Shown here: positions 45,464 through 54,222 of the stretch, in pieces | Numbering within the stretch: position 1 is the first letter of the stretch | Layout: each line of letters opens with the position of its first letter | DNA from: Azonexus sp. | Lineage (GTDB): Bacteria > Pseudomonadota > Gammaproteobacteria > Burkholderiales > Rhodocyclaceae | Length of the DNA: 64,000 nt | Reading direction: 5' to 3' | Assembly: GCA_017983755.1 (NCBI GenBank) | Contig: JAGOAU010000005.1 | Coordinates: forward strand, 1-64,000 | Position numbers and translations under genes: made by a program | Notes under the pieces: generated by a model | Database searches by the model: none | What the model saw: only the letters and a program-made list of their open reading frames with translations | What the model was told of the DNA's origin: nothing

Positions 45464-47046
45464 GCTGGCGAATCCTGATCCCGGCCGGCTTTGCCGCCTA
45501 CTTCCTGTTCGGCATGGCGCAGCTGGCCGAGGCGGCCGACGAATTTGCCAAAACCGCCGCCAACTACAATCAGCATTGCGCCGCCTGCCACGGCGCTGAC
45601 CGCCTGGGCGGTATCGGCCCGGCGCTGATTCCGGAAAACCTGGCCCGCCTGCGCAAGCCGGAGGCGGAGAAGGTCATCCGCGAAGGCAGGCCGGCAACGC
45701 AGATGCTGGGTTTCGGTCAACAGCTGAACAGCGATGAAATCAAGGCGCTGGTCGAACATGCCTACACCCCGATCAAGCCGATGCCGGTCTGGGGCGAAAA
45801 GGAAATCACCGCCTCGCGCATCGTCAATCACGCGCCGGGCAGTCTGCCGGACAAGCCGCAATTCAGCGCCAATCCGCTCAACCTGTTCGTCGTCGTCGAG
45901 AGCGGCGATCATCACGTTTCCATCCTCGATGGCGACAAACTGGAGCCGATCCACCGCTTCCAGTCGCGCTTCGCACTGCACGGCGGGCCGAAATTCACGC
46001 CGGACGGGCGCTACGTCTTCTTCGCCTCGCGCGACGGCTGGGTCACCAAGTTCGACTTGTGGAACCTCAAGGTCGTCGCCGAGGTGCGCGCCGGCATCAA
46101 CACCCGCAACGCGGCGGTGTCGGGCGACGGCAAGTGGGTGGCGGTGGCCAACTACCTGCCGCACAGCCTGGTCATCCTCGACGCCGACCTCAACCTGAAG
46201 AAAATCCTGCCGGTGAGCGACAAGGACGGCAAGACGACGTCGCGCGTTTCTGCCGTCTATGACGCATCGCCACGCCAGAGCTTCGTCGCCGCGCTGAAGG
46301 ACGTAAAGGAGGTCTGGGAAGTTTCATACAACCCGAAGGCCGACGACATTCCGGCCGGCATGATCCACGACTTCAAGTACAAGGAGGGCAGCTTCGTTAG
46401 CGGTTTCCTCAATCCGCAGCGCAGCCAGCTCGACGATTACCTCGACGACTTCTACTTTACGCAGGGTTACGACGAGGTGATGGGTGCCTCGCGCAACGAT
46501 GCCAAGTCGGCGGTCAGCGGCCAGGTGGTCAATCTCGACGCGCGCAAGAAGATCGCCGACCTCGAGCTGCCGGGCATGCCGCACCTCGGTTCCGGCATCA
46601 GCTGGAAATGGCAGGGCAAGACGGTGATGGCGACGCCCAACCTCAACGAGGGCGTCATCAGCATCATCGACATGCAGACCTGGAAGACGATCAAGCAGAT
46701 CAAGACGCGCGGCCCCGGCTTCTTCATGCGCAGCCACGAGAACAGCCGCTACGCGTGGACCGATTCGATGATGAGCAAGGAGTTCAAGGACACCATGCAG
46801 ATCATCGACAAGGACAAGCTGGAAATCGTCGCCGAACTGAAACCCGAGCCGGGCAAGACCTTCGCCCATGTCGAGTTCACGAAAGACGGCAAATACGTGC
46901 TGGCCAGCCTGTGGGAAATGGACGGCGCGCTGATCATCTACGACGCTGCCACGCTGAAGGAGGTGAAGCGCCTGCCGATGAAGAAGCCGGTCGGCAAGTA
47001 CAACGTGTGGAACAAGATCAGCAAGTCGGAAGGCACCAGCCACTGA
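45460..47046 (+). CDS. nirN: Dihydro-haem d1 dehydrogenase NirN
   Basis: NirN is a periplasmic NirS paralogue that completes haem d1 by oxidising dihydro-haem d1 and can pass it to NirS. 528 residues, signal peptide to about residue 26, haem c site CAACH (Cys40, Cys43, His44), then a d1-type propeller (FTPDGRYVFFASRDGWVTKFDLW). It lacks NirS's length at the N-terminus. It overlaps the nirJ stop (ATGA), and an NirS-NirJ-NirN set is thereby complete in this window. Confidence 0.93.
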   Translation: MSWRILIPAGFAAYFLFGMAQLAEAADEFAKTAANYNQHCAACHGADRLGGIGPALIPENLARLRKPEAEKVIREGRPATQMLGFGQQLNSDEIKALVEHAYTPIKPMPVWGEKEITASRIVNHAPGSLPDKPQFSANPLNLFVVVESGDHHVSILDGDKLEPIHRFQSRFALHGGPKFTPDGRYVFFASRDGWVTKFDLWNLKVVAEVRAGINTRNAAVSGDGKWVAVANYLPHSLVILDADLNLKKILPVSDKDGKTTSRVSAVYDASPRQSFVAALKDVKEVWEVSYNPKADDIPAGMIHDFKYKEGSFVSGFLNPQRSQLDDYLDDFYFTQGYDEVMGASRNDAKSAVSGQVVNLDARKKIADLELPGMPHLGSGISWKWQGKTVMATPNLNEGVISIIDMQTWKTIKQIKTRGPGFFMRSHENSRYAWTDSMMSKEFKDTMQIIDKDKLEIVAELKPEPGKTFAHVEFTKDGKYVLASLWEMDGALIIYDAATLKEVKRLPMKKPVGKYNVWNKISKSEGTSH

Positions 47047-47116
47047 GGGGTGGCCAGGTTTGATTTATGGGTGAAATTGCCGGTCGACCGCAGCAGGTGC
47101 GCTCGGGCGTCGGCGA

Positions 47117-47839
47117 TCACCCTTGGCTAGCTGCCGACACGGCGTACGGCCGCTGGCGAATGACCTGGTGCGTGCCTTCCTGCCCGACGGGCATGGCGAA
47201 TCCGAACAGATCCGGCTGGGCGCAGAGTTCGAGATCGGCGGCCGAAAGATTCGGCCAGGTGCCGGCTGCAAAGCGCCGCCCGAAATCGGATTCCCGCACC
47301 CGTTGGGCAAATTGCGCCGGGGCGGCCTGGTCGCCGCACAGCAGGGATTCGATGTAATCGGCACAGGCGATGTCTTCATCGCCATCGCGATCCACCCATT
47401 CGCCGGTGATGACAAAGCACACTTCCTGCGCGCCGGCCGCGCGAATCGCCGCAGCCGTCGCCCGGGCACACACCAGGCTGGCCGCGTAGAGTTGCCGCGC
47501 CTGGCGGAAACGTTGCAGGCCGCGCACGCCGGCCGCCGTGCTCATCACCACCGCCTTGCCGGCCAGATCGGCCTGCAGCAGTAGGGCCGGGGAATTGCCG
47601 AAATCGAATCCGGGCGCCGGGTCGCCGCCGACCACGGCCCCGACCGACACCGCCGCCGGCATCCGGCCGCGCAGCGCCATGGCGGTGCTGATGCCGGCTA
47701 TCGGGTAAATCGCCCGCGCCCCGCTGGCCAGCGCCACCGCCGCCGTCGTGAACGAGCGCAGCACGTCGATGACGACGACGGTATCCCTGGTGTCCGGCCG
47801 GCTTTGCAGACGATTCAGGAAGATGCGGGAAAACTTCAT
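47117..47839 (-). CDS. ComB-family 2-phosphosulfolactate phosphatase-like protein
   Basis: 240 residues with the ComB family core: VVVIDVLRSFTTAAVALASGA at the N-terminus, a Gly-rich VGAVVGGDPAPGFDFGNSP and a central VMSTAAGVRGL. In methanogens ComB acts in coenzyme M synthesis; most bacteria with this gene do not make coenzyme M, so the substrate here is unknown. The ATG at 47839 gives the family N-terminus. It is convergent with nirN. Confidence 0.85.
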   Translation of the reverse strand: MKFSRIFLNRLQSRPDTRDTVVVIDVLRSFTTAAVALASGARAIYPIAGISTAMALRGRMPAAVSVGAVVGGDPAPGFDFGNSPALLLQADLAGKAVVMSTAAGVRGLQRFRQARQLYAASLVCARATAAAIRAAGAQEVCFVITGEWVDRDGDEDIACADYIESLLCGDQAAPAQFAQRVRESDFGRRFAAGTWPNLSAADLELCAQPDLFGFAMPVGQEGTHQVIRQRPYAVSAASQG

Positions 47840-47871
47840 GGCGCATGCCGCCGGTGGGCTGTTCTCGGGGA

Positions 47872-48078
47872 CTACCTGCCGAGGTGTTGCAGGACGGTAT
47901 GCAGGCGTTCCGCCGCATACGCCGCTTCCGGATCGTTCTCGGTCAGTTTCAGGATGTCCGCCCAATTGATGTAGCGATCGAGGCGAACGAGGGCCTTGGT
48001 ACTGACCGAGTCGAGGTCGATACCGAGGACGACCTTGTCACCGCTGGCGTCGATCTTGTACTCAAATGATCCTTGCAT
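47872..48078 (-). CDS. Small protein of unknown function
   Basis: 68 residues, acidic, no signal peptide, no Cys. The sequence has a beta-like start (GSFEYKIDASGDKVVLGIDL) and a helical end (DPEAAYAAERLHTVLQHLG). GGAGAGA precedes the ATG at 48078. It lies 32 bp upstream of the comB-like gene on the same strand. I do not recognise a family. Codon use is like the neighbours, which supports a real gene. Confidence 0.65.
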   Translation of the reverse strand: MQGSFEYKIDASGDKVVLGIDLDSVSTKALVRLDRYINWADILKLTENDPEAAYAAERLHTVLQHLGR

Positions 48079-48288
48079 GTTTCTCTCTCCAGGTTGTCGG
48101 GCGTTCGCTCGCCGCAGGGGGTTGGGCAGGCAGCGCAACGGACATGCCGCGCCGCGCCCGCCAAGGATAGCAAGGCGCCGCGGTGCCGGGTTTGCGGTAA
48201 CGCAAATCTCTCTGCTGCGGTCGACCGCGAAAATCGGTCAAAATTGCCATGTGCGTTTTCTCCCCGGCCGGCCTGCGGCCCTTGCCCG

Positions 48289-48984
48289 ATGACTGCCTTG
48301 TTTCCTTCTTCCCGCCAGTTGCTGCTGTGCCTTGCCGCCGATTGGCAGGCGACGCAGGGGCGCCTGCAGCGTTTTGAACGTATGCCGGACGGCGGCTGGT
48401 TGGCAGTTGGTTCGGTGGTGTCGGTGACCTTGGGCCGGGCCGGGCTGGCCTGGGGGCGCGGGCTGCATGCGGCGCAGCCGGGCCGGACCAAGCGGGAGGG
48501 CGACGGACGGGCACCGGCAGGCGCCTTCCCCATTACTGCGGTGTTCGGTGACGGTGCGGCGGATAGCCCCGCGGCGTTGGCCGGCAAGATGCCTTACCTG
48601 AGCGCGACGCGCGATCTGAAATGTGTCGATGATCCCGCCTCGGCGTATTACAACTGCATCATCGATCGCTCGGCGGTCGCCGCGGTGGATTGGGCGTCGA
48701 GCGAGGACATGCTGCGCGCCGATGCGCGCTACGCGGTAGGGGCGGTGGTGGCGCACAACGCGGCGCCGCCGGTGGCGGGGTGGGGGTCGTGCATCTTCCT
48801 GCATGTCTGGCAGGCGCCGGGTATGCCGACGGCGGGATGTACGGCGATGGCGCTGGCCGACATGAGCGAGATCGCCGGCTGGCTGGATGGTGCAGCGGCG
48901 CCGGTGCTGGTGCAGTTGCCGCAGGCCGAGTACGAGTGGTTGCGCGTGGCCTGGGGGCTGCCACTGCTTGCTGTTGATGCCTGA
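48289..48984 (+). CDS. L,D-transpeptidase-like (YkuD-type) protein
   Basis: 231 residues. The C-terminal half carries a YkuD-like active site: an HNAAPP loop and then HVWQAPGMPTAGCTAM, with Cys as probable nucleophile after a His. A Lys-Arg-Glu-Gly region (PGRTKREGDGRAPAGAFPI) matches the family's strand before the site. There is no convincing signal peptide, although family members act on peptidoglycan in the periplasm; a short hydrophobic SSRQLLLCLAAD near the start is the only candidate. Confidence 0.78.
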   Translation: MTALFPSSRQLLLCLAADWQATQGRLQRFERMPDGGWLAVGSVVSVTLGRAGLAWGRGLHAAQPGRTKREGDGRAPAGAFPITAVFGDGAADSPAALAGKMPYLSATRDLKCVDDPASAYYNCIIDRSAVAAVDWASSEDMLRADARYAVGAVVAHNAAPPVAGWGSCIFLHVWQAPGMPTAGCTAMALADMSEIAGWLDGAAAPVLVQLPQAEYEWLRVAWGLPLLAVDA

Positions 48985-49067
48985 AGCGCATGGCATGGCT
49001 CGTCGGTGACAGCCGGCGGCGCGCGGGCTAGACTGACGGGCCTGTCAACTTCCCCGCCGCGCCGCCT

Positions 49068-50312
49068 GTGCTCAATCGAATCTGGGTCGCCTTCATCCTC
49101 GTCGGCTTTGTCGCGGCGGTGGCGCAGTTGCTGCAGGGCGACCTCGACATCTTCGCGCGGGTGCTGAACGGGCTGTTCGATACCGCCAAGACCGGCTTCG
49201 ACATTTCACTCGGCCTGGTCGGCGTCATGAGCCTGTGGCTGGGGGTGATGAAGATCGGCGAGCGCGGCGGGCTGATCGAACTGTTCAGCCGTGTCGTCGC
49301 GCCCTTCTTCCGCCGCGTCTTCCCTGACATCCCGCCCGGCCATCCGGCCAGCGGCAGCATCGTCATGAACGTCAGCGCCAACATGCTCGGCCTCGACAAC
49401 GCGGCGACGCCGCTCGGCCTGAAGGCGATGCGCGAACTGCAGGAAATCAACCCGCACAAGGACACCGCCAGCAACCCGATGATCATGTTCCTGGTGCTCA
49501 ACACGGCCGGCATCACGCTGATCCCGACCTCGGTGATCGCCATCCGCCAGAGCATCGCCCTGAAGCAGGGTCTGGTCGGCTTCAACGCTGCCGACATCTT
49601 TTTGCCGACCCTGCTCGGTACCTTCGTTTCGTTCTGCGCCGGGCTGGTCGCGGTTGCGCTCTGGCAGCGCATCAACCTGCTCTGCAAGCCGGTGCTGGCC
49701 TTCTTCGCCGGTTTCGCGGCGCTGATGGCGGGGCTTTACCTGTGGCTGGCCGGGATGCCGCCGGACCAGATGGCACAGATGATCGGCCTGTTAGGCAGCG
49801 GCATCATCGTCTCGATCATCGTCCTCTTCGTCGGCGTCGCCGCATGGCGCGGCATCGACGTGTACGAGAGCTTCGTCGAGGGCGCCAAGGAAGGCTTCGG
49901 CGTCGCCGTGCAGATCATTCCCTACCTGATCGCCATGCTGGTGGCGATCTCGGTCTTTCGCACCACGGGCTGCATGGATTACGTCATCGGCGCCATCCGC
50001 AGTGTTGTCTTGGCGCTCGGGATGAACGACGACTTCGTGCCAGCGCTGCCGGTCGGGCTGATGAAGACGCTCTCCGGCAGCGGCGCGCGCGGGCTGATGG
50101 TGGATGTGATGACGACCTACGGTGTCGATTCCTTCCAGGGCAAGCTGGCGGCGATTATCCAGGGTTCGACCGAAACGACTTTCTACGTGCTGGCCGTCTA
50201 TTTCGGCAGCGTCGGCATCACCCGAACCCGCTACGCCGTGGCCGGGGGGCTGATCGCCGACGCCGTCGGGCTGGTCGGAGCGATCCTGATCGGCTACGCG
50301 TTCTATCACTGA
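49068..50312 (+). CDS. SpmA-SpmB-like nucleoside-recognition membrane protein
   Basis: 414 residues with two Gate (nucleoside-recognition) domains. The first half resembles SpmA (MSLWLGVMKIGERGGL; MNVSANMLGLDNAATPLGLKAM) and the second SpmB (IPYLIAMLVAISVFRTTG; GSTETTFYVLAVYFG). About eight membrane spans are expected. In Bacillus these are separate spore-maturation genes; fused versions occur in many non-sporulating Gram-negatives, where the role is unknown. The start is GTG at 49068. A 12-mer variant lies three bases after the stop. Confidence 0.88.
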   Translation: MLNRIWVAFILVGFVAAVAQLLQGDLDIFARVLNGLFDTAKTGFDISLGLVGVMSLWLGVMKIGERGGLIELFSRVVAPFFRRVFPDIPPGHPASGSIVMNVSANMLGLDNAATPLGLKAMRELQEINPHKDTASNPMIMFLVLNTAGITLIPTSVIAIRQSIALKQGLVGFNAADIFLPTLLGTFVSFCAGLVAVALWQRINLLCKPVLAFFAGFAALMAGLYLWLAGMPPDQMAQMIGLLGSGIIVSIIVLFVGVAAWRGIDVYESFVEGAKEGFGVAVQIIPYLIAMLVAISVFRTTGCMDYVIGAIRSVVLALGMNDDFVPALPVGLMKTLSGSGARGLMVDVMTTYGVDSFQGKLAAIIQGSTETTFYVLAVYFGSVGITRTRYAVAGGLIADAVGLVGAILIGYAFYH

Positions 50313-50396
50313 CTGGCTGCGGTCGACGCCCGAACCTGGCTGAAAATCCGAGCGTTTTGGCATGATGAGGGGCGAAACTACGCTGGTGCTATTCCC

Positions 50397-52502
50397 CTAT
50401 TCCCGGACATCTTCTGGATCGTCGCTCGTTTGATGGGGCGGGCTGGTTAGGCTGCAGCAGCCCTTGGGGAAATCCCGCAGCGCCGGCATTACCGAGTCTA
50501 CGTCACAGGCATTGCCTTGGCGTGCCCCGGAGGTGAAGCTCGCGTAGGCCTTGAGTTCCTCGGGTGTCAGATGGCCGGCGAGCGGGGCGATCTGACTGAA
50601 GCGGACGTTGTGCCGCAGCAGATGGAGGATAAAGGTATGGCGCAGGGCTTCCGGCGTCACCGCAGTCGGCTCCTCCAGTCCGGCGTCGAGCGCGGCGTAG
50701 GTGACGCGCGTGGCGACTTCGGTGGCTGCAACCGACTCGCCTTGGGTCATGCAGAAGAGCGGCCACTGCGGATCGGCGGGCGTCGTGGCCGCGAGCTTCT
50801 CCACCAGCCAGCGGGGTAGCGCCAGTTCGCGTGTCGAAGTGCTGCGGACGGCCAATTGCCCGCGACCGGGATCGAAATCGCCGACCGTCAGTGCGCGTAG
50901 CTCATCAACCGTCAGGCCGAGCAACATCAAGGCGCAGAGGGCGAGGCCTCGATCGTCGGCAGCTGTGAGCAGGGCGCCGACTTCCTCTTGCGTTAGCTCG
51001 CGGGGCAGCGCCTGCTGCGAGGTGAGCTGCGGCATCGGGTGATGGCCGGCGTCGATGGTGCCGTTTCCAGGTAGCGCTGCTGTGTGGGCGGGAAGGGCCG
51101 GGCCGATCCACGGTTGCGGCACGACGACGGTGGTGGTGGAGGGTGGCGCCAATGTCCGGGTGAATAGCTCGACGAACCAAATCGCCAGCAGTCCGAGGAG
51201 GAAGGAAATGCCGAGATTGATCAGCGCGTCGCGCACGTAATTCGGGCGCCACGCGCTTTGCGGGACGGCGGCGGCCTCGATCAGCTTGATGCTGGGCATG
51301 CGCGTGTTCTGCGTAGCCTCAAGCCTAGACAGGCGCTCGGTGGCGTTGCGCCGCGCGCCCTCGATACGCACCAGATCCTCTTCCAGCGCCTTGGCTTCCT
51401 GAAAGTTGCCGGAGAAAACCTGCGCTTCGCGACGCTGGCTGGCGATCTGCCCGCGCAAGCGATCAGCCGCGGCGCGGGCACTGGTGGCTTCCTCCTCGGC
51501 GGTGGCCAGTGCCGCTTGCTGGCTCGACAGGCGGGTGGAGACTAACTGGTTCTCAAGTTCGGCGAGCCGTGCGCGTAGTGCCTTGGCGTTGGGGTCCATG
51601 GCCATGAACTGGGGGGTGTAGGTCCGTTCCATGTCGCGCAGTTGCTCGCGGGTGACCGAGATGCGCGCCTCGATTGCCGCCAGCGTCGGATTATCCTTGG
51701 CCAGTACCGGACTGCGCCCGGATGCGGCCGACTCGCGCAGGGTACGCAGTTTCGCTTCGGCCTTGGCGGTTTCCTCGTTGGCCTTGGTCAGTGATTCGGA
51801 AAGCCCCTTCATTCGCGCCAGCGCCTCGTTCTCGGCGCGTTCGGAGGAAACGACGCCACTTTGCTCGCGGAAGGCGGTGAGCTGCGCCCGTTTGGAGGCG
51901 ATGGTCTGGTTGAGGCGTTCGATCTCGTCTCGCAGGTTGATGCTGGCTTCCTGGGAGGCGCTGTCGTGGACTGTCATCGATCGCTCGTGGTAGGTCTCGA
52001 TCAGTGTGTTGACAATGCGTGCTATCAACTGCGGCGAGCCGCCGACGGCTGCCAGTTCGACGACGTCGGTACCCGGGATCAGGTTGGCGCCGATGGCGTT
52101 TTGCATCGCAACGACCGGATCGGTTTCGGCGAAGGCATTGGTGCTCCATTCCTTTTGCAGGCGGCGATGGACTTCCTCGAGAATGGGGCGGCTGGTAACT
52201 ACTTGTGCTTGGGCCAGGAGTTCCAGTTGCTGCGGAGGCGGCAGTTCTGCACTGCTGGTTCCGGTTAGCGAAGTCACCGTTTGCGGCGCGATGACGCCCG
52301 AAATGATCTTGAGCTTGGCACTGGCCCGGTATTCCGGCGGCCGCGTCAGATTCCAGATCAGCCCCGGCACCAGGGTGAGCAGGAACACGGCGATGAACAC
52401 GGCCAGCCGCCGGCGGTTACTGCGCTGCACTGCAGCCGTTGCGTCGATGAGGCCAGTGGGTTCGAGGTCGATCTCCGTGCGCAATCTTGGAATCCTGAAC
52501 AT
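50397..52502 (-). CDS. Wzz/GumC-type protein fused to a tyrosine-recombinase-like domain
   Basis: 701 residues. Residues 1-450 form a polysaccharide co-polymerase: spans at about 33-50 and 426-446 flank a periplasmic region with long coiled coils (about 190-400) and the Pro-rich PQSAWRPN before the second span. After a Pro/Thr linker, residues 502-655 look like a phage-integrase catalytic domain: LTQEEVGALL, LMLLGLTVDELRALTVGDFD, ALRHTFILHLL, and GHLTPEELKAYAS with Tyr653. The first catalytic Arg (Thr531 here) and the His of the HxxR box (Glu618) are missing. No other polysaccharide genes adjoin. No frameshift separates the parts. Confidence 0.82.
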   Translation of the reverse strand: MFRIPRLRTEIDLEPTGLIDATAAVQRSNRRRLAVFIAVFLLTLVPGLIWNLTRPPEYRASAKLKIISGVIAPQTVTSLTGTSSAELPPPQQLELLAQAQVVTSRPILEEVHRRLQKEWSTNAFAETDPVVAMQNAIGANLIPGTDVVELAAVGGSPQLIARIVNTLIETYHERSMTVHDSASQEASINLRDEIERLNQTIASKRAQLTAFREQSGVVSSERAENEALARMKGLSESLTKANEETAKAEAKLRTLRESAASGRSPVLAKDNPTLAAIEARISVTREQLRDMERTYTPQFMAMDPNAKALRARLAELENQLVSTRLSSQQAALATAEEEATSARAAADRLRGQIASQRREAQVFSGNFQEAKALEEDLVRIEGARRNATERLSRLEATQNTRMPSIKLIEAAAVPQSAWRPNYVRDALINLGISFLLGLLAIWFVELFTRTLAPPSTTTVVVPQPWIGPALPAHTAALPGNGTIDAGHHPMPQLTSQQALPRELTQEEVGALLTAADDRGLALCALMLLGLTVDELRALTVGDFDPGRGQLAVRSTSTRELALPRWLVEKLAATTPADPQWPLFCMTQGESVAATEVATRVTYAALDAGLEEPTAVTPEALRHTFILHLLRHNVRFSQIAPLAGHLTPEELKAYASFTSGARQGNACDVDSVMPALRDFPKGCCSLTSPPHQTSDDPEDVRE

Positions 52503-52671
52503 TCGGTGCCGCCTTTCGCTTTGATGTCCTGACCCGTAACACGCGGCTGGCTTTTTCCACTCGCTCAAGCCAGCCACTTTAGGCCAAAAGAATAACTCAT
52601 TCGGCAGTTTGTTGCGGTTGACGCCAAAAAATGGGCCAAAATTGCCACTTGGCAAATCTGTATCGTTTCCC

Positions 52672-53247
52672 GTGTCTACCCTCGTATTTTTCAACAAGCC
52701 TTACGGTGTCCTCAGCCAGTTCACGCCGGAGGGCAAGTGGCGGGCGCTCGACGAATTCATTCCGGTCAAGGATGTCTATGTCGCCGGCCGGCTCGATGCC
52801 GACAGTGAAGGGCTGCTGATCCTGACCGACGACGGCCGGCTGCAGGCGAGGGTCGCCGACCCGAAGCACAAGCTGGAAAAGACCTACTGGGCGCAGGTCG
52901 AGGGCATTCCCGACGAGGCGGCGCTCGACCGGCTGCGCGCCGGCATTGCGCTGTCTGATTTCACGGCACAGCCGGCCAGGGTCAGGCGGATCGACGAGCC
53001 GGCCGGCCTCTGGTCGCGCGACCCGCCGATACGCTACCGCGCGGCGATCCCGACTGCGTGGCTGGAAATCCGCATTGCGGAAGGCAAGAACCGCCAGGTC
53101 AGGCGCATGACGGCGGCCATCGGTTATCCTACGTTGCGGCTGATACGTGCCGCCATCGGGGCGACGACGCTGGACGGTCTGGCGCCCGGGCAATGGCGGC
53201 AGATCGACGGCAGTTACCAGGATTTGCAAGGAAGATTCAATGAATAG
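52672..53247 (+). CDS. rluE: 23S rRNA pseudouridine synthase RluE
   Basis: RluE makes pseudouridine 2457 in 23S rRNA. 191 residues from the GTG at 52672, which gives the family N-terminus STLVFFNKPYGVLSQFT; a TTG at 52609 is in frame but less likely. The catalytic Asp lies in AGRLDADSEGLLILT, and the C-terminal EGKNRQVRRMTAAIGYPTLRL is characteristic. The end overlaps the DUF192 gene by eight bases. Confidence 0.93.
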   Translation: MSTLVFFNKPYGVLSQFTPEGKWRALDEFIPVKDVYVAGRLDADSEGLLILTDDGRLQARVADPKHKLEKTYWAQVEGIPDEAALDRLRAGIALSDFTAQPARVRRIDEPAGLWSRDPPIRYRAAIPTAWLEIRIAEGKNRQVRRMTAAIGYPTLRLIRAAIGATTLDGLAPGQWRQIDGSYQDLQGRFNE

Positions 53248-53683
53248 AACACTCGTCGGCGCCTTGATCGGCCTGACCATAAGCGCCGCCACATGGGCGC
53301 AGAACGCCATGCCGGTCATGGAGCTGAGCGCCGGATTCCACCGCATCGAGGCGGAAGTGGCCGCCAACGACCAGAATCGCCAGGTCGGCCTGATGAACCG
53401 CACGGCGATGCCGCCGCAGCGCGGCATGCTCTTCATCTTCCCGCAGGAGCGGACCCACTGCATGTGGATGCGCAACACGCTGATTCCGCTCTCGGTGGCC
53501 TTCATCGACGCCGACGGTTACATCATCAACATCGAGAACATGCAGCCGCAGACCGAGGACAACCATTGCGCCAAGGTGCCCGCGCGTTACGCGCTGGAAA
53601 TGAATCTCGGCTGGTTCGCCCAGCGCGGGATCAAGCCGGGGGTAAAACTGCAGGGCATCGACAAGGCGCCGCGGCCACAGTAA
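53240..53683 (+). CDS. DUF192 secreted protein
   Basis: 147 residues with a signal peptide (cleaved after TWAQ, near residue 21). The DUF192 domain follows: VGLMNRTAMPPQRGMLFIFP, then HCMWMRNTLIPLSVAFID and ALEMNLGWFAQRGIKPG. The family is widespread and structurally known but without an agreed function. It overlaps rluE by eight bases and ubiC by one, forming a three-gene operon. Confidence 0.9.
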   Translation: MNRTLVGALIGLTISAATWAQNAMPVMELSAGFHRIEAEVAANDQNRQVGLMNRTAMPPQRGMLFIFPQERTHCMWMRNTLIPLSVAFIDADGYIINIENMQPQTEDNHCAKVPARYALEMNLGWFAQRGIKPGVKLQGIDKAPRPQ

Positions 53684-54201
53684 TGAAGCGCAGCCATTGG
53701 CGGGCCTGCCTTCCCGGCAGCCTGCGAAATCCTCTGTTGCGTTCGTGGCTGAGCGAGCCGGGCTCGCTGACCGCCCGCTGTCAGCGCGCCTGTGTGCGCT
53801 TTCGTGTGCGCCTGTTGCGCTACGGCAAGGGGCAGCCGTTGGCCGACGAGGCCGCCGGCAGCGCGCCGGCCTGGGTGCGCGAAGTCGTTCTCGAATGCGA
53901 CGGCCGCCCGGTCATTTTTGCCCATACCACGCTGTCGACCGCAACCAGAGGCCGTCTGTCGCGCTGGATGAGCGGCCTCGGCGACCGTTCGCTCGGCTCG
54001 CTGCTCTTCGCCTACCCCGGCTTCCGGCGCGAGCGGATCGAGTATCTGCGCCTTGACCGGCGGCATCCGCTGTACCAGCGGGCCGCGGCCGTCGCGGAAG
54101 TGGGTGAGCACTTGTGGGCGCGGCGCTCGCTGCATCGACTCGCAGCCCAGCGCGTGCTGGTGACCGAGGTGTTCCTGCCGGCGATCACCCGCCTGGGGTG
54201 A
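53683..54201 (+). CDS. ubiC: Chorismate lyase UbiC
   Basis: Converts chorismate to 4-hydroxybenzoate and pyruvate, the first step of ubiquinone synthesis. 172 residues. Landmarks are LRNPLLRSWLSEPGSLTARCQ, VREVVLECDGRPVIFAHT with the active-site region, and the C-terminal VLVTEVFLPA. The start overlaps the DUF192 stop (TAATG). An exact 12-mer GTCGACCGCAAC lies at 53934-53945. Confidence 0.9.
   Translation: MKRSHWRACLPGSLRNPLLRSWLSEPGSLTARCQRACVRFRVRLLRYGKGQPLADEAAGSAPAWVREVVLECDGRPVIFAHTTLSTATRGRLSRWMSGLGDRSLGSLLFAYPGFRRERIEYLRLDRRHPLYQRAAAVAEVGEHLWARRSLHRLAAQRVLVTEVFLPAITRLG
53934..53945 (-). repeat. 12-mer repeat, exact copy
   Basis: Inside ubiC, where the coding strand reads Ser-Thr-Ala-Thr. 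Confidence 0.8.
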
Positions 54202-54222
54202 AATGCCGGCCGCCGGCGGATC

